Shown one piece after another: positions 62,003-64,000 of a DNA stretch of 64,000 nt. Each line of letters starts with the position of its first letter. Position 1 is the first letter of the stretch. The position numbers were made by a program, and so were the translations under genes. Source of the stretch: Sinomonas cellulolyticus. Its GTDB lineage: Bacteria; Actinomycetota; Actinomycetes; Actinomycetales; Micrococcaceae. Below the pieces are notes generated by a model. It searched no databases. It saw nothing but the letters and a program-made list of their open reading frames with translations, and was not told the origin of the DNA. Where the stretch lies: contig NZ_BNCM01000013.1 in NCBI RefSeq assembly GCF_014656475.1, forward strand, positions 1 to 64,000. The letters are read 5' to 3'.

Positions 62003-62791
62003 TCAGCGGGCGGCGGAGCGGCGGGCGCGGCGCAGCTTGGCCGGCAGCATGCCCTCCGACGCGTGGTGGGCGGGTGCGGCGGCCTTGTGCGCCCGGTGGA
62101 CGGCGACGATGCCGCCGGAGAGGTTCCGGTAGGTCACGTCCGTCCAGCCGGCCTCCGTGAGCCACGCCGCAAGGTGGTCCTGGTCCGGCCACGCACGGAT
62201 CGACTCGGCGAGGTACACGTAGGCGTCGGGGTTGGACGAGGCACGGCGGGCGACCTCCGGCAGGGCGCGCATGAGGTACTCGATGTACATGGTGCGCCAG
62301 AGCGGGTTCGTGGGGGTGGAGAATTCTGCGATCACGAGCCGGCCGCCGGGCTTGGCCACCCGCAGCATCTCCGCGAGGGCCTTCTTGGGCTCGTTGACGT
62401 TGCGCAGGCCGAAGCTGATGGTCACGGCGTCGAACGAGTTGTCCGCGAACGGCAGCCGGGTCGCGTCCCCGGCGATGAAGTCGATGTCCGGGCGTCGGCG
62501 CTTGCCCACCCGCAGCATGCCGAGGGAGAAGTCGCAGGCCACGATGTCCACGCCGGCGTCCGCGTAGGGCTCCGAGGAGGTGCCGGTCCCGGCGGCGAGG
62601 TCGAGCACCCGCTGGCCGGGCGCGGCGTCGACCGCCTCGAGCACCACCTTCCGCCAGCGCCGGGTCTGCCCGAGCGAGAGGAGGTCGTTCATGACGTCGT
62701 ACCGGGGCGCGACTTCGTCGAACATGGTGGCGACCTCATCGGGCCGCTTCTCGAGGGATGCCCTCTTGCCTGCGGTGCTCACCCGGCCCAT
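62003..62791 (-). CDS. menG: Demethylmenaquinone methyltransferase
   Basis: This 262-residue SAM-dependent C-methyltransferase (UbiE/MenG) carries [28 protein letters not shown], the glycine-rich [17 protein letters not shown] and [24 protein letters not shown]. It performs the last step of menaquinone synthesis. The start at ATG 62791 ([12 protein letters not shown]) is preferred to the GTG three codons later. The promoter region is shared with the divergent isochorismate synthase. Confidence 0.94.
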   Translation of the reverse strand: MGRVSTAGKRASLEKRPDEVATMFDEVAPRYDVMNDLLSLGQTRRWRKVVLEAVDAAPGQRVLDLAAGTGTSSEPYADAGVDIVACDFSLGMLRVGKRRRPDIDFIAGDATRLPFADNSFDAVTISFGLRNVNEPKKALAEMLRVAKPGGRLVIAEFSTPTNPLWRTMYIEYLMRALPEVARRASSNPDAYVYLAESIRAWPDQDHLAAWLTEAGWTDVTYRNLSGGIVAVHRAHKAAAPAHHASEGMLPAKLRRARRSAAR

Positions 62792-62914
62792 TCTGCCAAA
62801 CTTCGGAACCGGAGCAGGACCTTGGGCACTGTTCGTCCGCTCGGGAGGCGCTTCCGTAGCCTCTCCTACGGGCCAGCCCGCGCCGCTGCCGCACTTGAGT
62901 ACTCTTGACCCATC

Positions 62915-64000
62915 ATGAAGCATCCCTTGCGTGCGCTCACTGTGGATCTGGGCGCAGCCGATCTGGGCGCCACGGATCCGGGCACCGCAGGTCTGGCCTC
63001 AGCCCTCTCCGTTCCGGACGCGCAGTGCTGGATCCGCCGCGGCGAGGGGCAGGTGGGCTTCGGCGAGGTGGCCCGCTTCACCACGAGCGGCCCGGACCGC
63101 TTCATCGAGGCTGAGGACTGGTGGAAGCAGCTGGTCCTCGAGGCCGAGATCCGGGACGAGGTCGAGCATCCGGGGACGGGGCTCCTCGCCTTCGGCAGCT
63201 TCGCCTTCTCCAAGACGTCTCCCTACGCCTCGCGCCTCGTGGTCCCGGAGCTCGTGGTCGGCGTCCGCGACGGGCGCGCCTGGGCCACCCTGGCCCGCGG
63301 TGACGGCATCGTCCCCACCCCCGAGGAGGTGCGCCGCGCCGTCGTGCGCACGCTCGGCTCGGGTGAGGGGACGCGCACGACGGCGGGTGCCGCCCCTGCG
63401 GCGCCGGGCCCGGTGCGCCTCGGGCTGGGAGCCCTCGGCGAGCAGCGGTGGATGGACGCGGTGGCCGCCGGGGTACGTCGGATCGCGGCGGGCGAGCTCG
63501 AGAAGCTCGTGCTCGCGCGGGACATCGTCGTGGAGGACGCGCGCGGGATCGACCGCGGCGGGGTGCTGCGACGGCTCACGAGCGCCTACGGCGACACGTG
63601 GGTGTACGGGGTCGACGGCCTGGTCGGGGCGACACCGGAGATGCTGATCCAAGTGGCCGGCCGGACCGCGCAGGCGCGCGTCCTCGCGGGCACGCTGGAC
63701 CGTCGGGAGGCCGACGGCAAGGGCCTCGAGTACGCCGAGCGGGTCCTGGCGGGGTCGCCGAAGCAGCGGCACGAGCACGAGATCGCGATCCAGTCGCTCA
63801 CGACGGCGCTCGAGCCTTTCTCGGAGGCCATGAACGCCCACGACGAGCCCTTCATCCTCGAGCTGCCCAACGTCTTCCACCTCGCCTCGGACGTGCGGGC
63901 GGAGCTGGCCGACGTCGAGGGGCACGTGCCCACCTCGCTCGCCCTCATCAACGCACTCCACCCCACCGCAGCCGTGTGCGGCACGCCGACCTCGGTGGCG
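62915..64000 (+). CDS. menF: Isochorismate synthase, partial at window end
   Basis: This chorismate-binding enzyme converts chorismate to isochorismate, the first committed step to menaquinone. The frame begins [15 protein letters not shown] and runs open for 362 codons to the window end. An N-terminal half with [21 protein letters not shown] is followed by a linker, then the catalytic half with [33 protein letters not shown] and [14 protein letters not shown] at the window edge. The remaining C terminus (about 60-100 residues) is outside. The linker (residues 141-157) contains an inverted pair of the GCGCACGACGGC element. It is divergent from menG, 123 bases apart. Confidence 0.93.
   Translation, partial: MKHPLRALTVDLGAADLGATDPGTAGLASALSVPDAQCWIRRGEGQVGFGEVARFTTSGPDRFIEAEDWWKQLVLEAEIRDEVEHPGTGLLAFGSFAFSKTSPYASRLVVPELVVGVRDGRAWATLARGDGIVPTPEEVRRAVVRTLGSGEGTRTTAGAAPAAPGPVRLGLGALGEQRWMDAVAAGVRRIAAGELEKLVLARDIVVEDARGIDRGGVLRRLTSAYGDTWVYGVDGLVGATPEMLIQVAGRTAQARVLAGTLDRREADGKGLEYAERVLAGSPKQRHEHEIAIQSLTTALEPFSEAMNAHDEPFILELPNVFHLASDVRAELADVEGHVPTSLALINALHPTAAVCGTPTSVA
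63336..63385. repeat. Inverted GCGCACGACGGC pair inside the isochorismate-synthase linker
   Basis: GCGCCGTCGTGCGC at 63336-63349 and GCGCACGACGGCG at 63373-63385 form an inverted repeat with a 23-base loop. The same arms make intergenic terminators elsewhere in the window. Here the repeat is translated as part of a Gly/Thr/Ala-rich linker between two domains. Confidence 0.7.

Noticed and set aside
60280..62160. 626-codon frame on the plus strand over the menaquinone operon
   Set aside because: Antisense shadow of menJ and the polyprenyl synthase, with no recognisable domain.

Overview
The window is chromosomal DNA of a high-GC Gram-positive bacterium, most likely Micrococcaceae (Arthrobacter/Sinomonas type). 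This rests on the GC-rich third codon positions, the menaquinone genes (menG, menJ-like, a polyprenyl synthase, isochorismate synthase), the APS-reductase/ferredoxin sulfite reductase route of sulfate assimilation, FprA-type ferredoxin reductases, a PucR regulator facing gabT, and a class F sortase. The genus is inferred from gene content only. About 58 protein genes (one of them running off the right edge), one tRNA and one decayed transposase are supported. Most genes are tightly packed, with 1-11 base overlaps and strong hairpin terminators.

Layout. 0.2-5.6 kb: a low-GC membrane protein, acyl-CoA synthetase, ABM monooxygenase, thioredoxin, and an MFS pump with its MarR repressor and operator. 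5.7-7.8 kb: glycosyltransferase and epimerase. 7.8-11.6 kb: an accessory patch with a long non-coding stretch, a secreted PKD protein, a Pro-rich lipoprotein and an IS481 remnant lying between two copies of the 3' end of tRNA-Tyr. 11.7-18.3 kb: YajQ, small membrane proteins, an MFS transporter and an operon of two hydrolases, HtpX and ketopantoate reductase. 18.4-20.4 kb: Fur-type regulator with operator and catalase. 20.5-28.5 kb: TetR, amino-acid permease, FprA, FetB-like permease, class A PBP and RarD. 28.5-29.9 kb: a solitary AbiEi/DUF559 gene bracketed by two arrays of 19-bp units. 29.9-35.1 kb: membrane protein, OsmC, universal stress protein, gabT and PucR.

35.1-41.0 kb and 46.4-55.2 kb together form a sulfur-assimilation region, all on the minus strand. 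It holds an SsuABC-type importer, a fused siroheme synthase (Met8-like plus CobA), a second FprA, a flavin monooxygenase of the NtaA/DszA/DmoA class, CysN, CysD, CysH (iron-sulfur APS reductase type), ferredoxin sulfite reductase, an MFS transporter and a CbiX-type chelatase. Sulfate is activated by CysDN, reduced by CysH and then by Sir. Siroheme for Sir comes from the fused methyltransferase/dehydrogenase and the chelatase, and electrons plausibly come through FprA. Between the two halves sit a TM2 protein, katG, a DUF4097 protein and a DHFR-like reductase.

55.9-59.5 kb is an envelope cluster: cupredoxin lipoprotein, class F sortase, CHRD protein, DUF3558-like lipoprotein and a His-rich membrane protein. 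59.5-64 kb is the menaquinone block, with menG-menJ-polyprenyl synthase facing a divergent isochorismate synthase cut by the window end.

The most unusual signals are non-coding: the mirrored 19-bp arrays around the nuclease-like gene, the tRNA-Tyr 3'-end duplication, a recurrent GCGCACGACGGC element found both in terminators and inside coding linkers, and four GTCACG boxes at exact 10-bp spacing upstream of the sulfonate-type importer.
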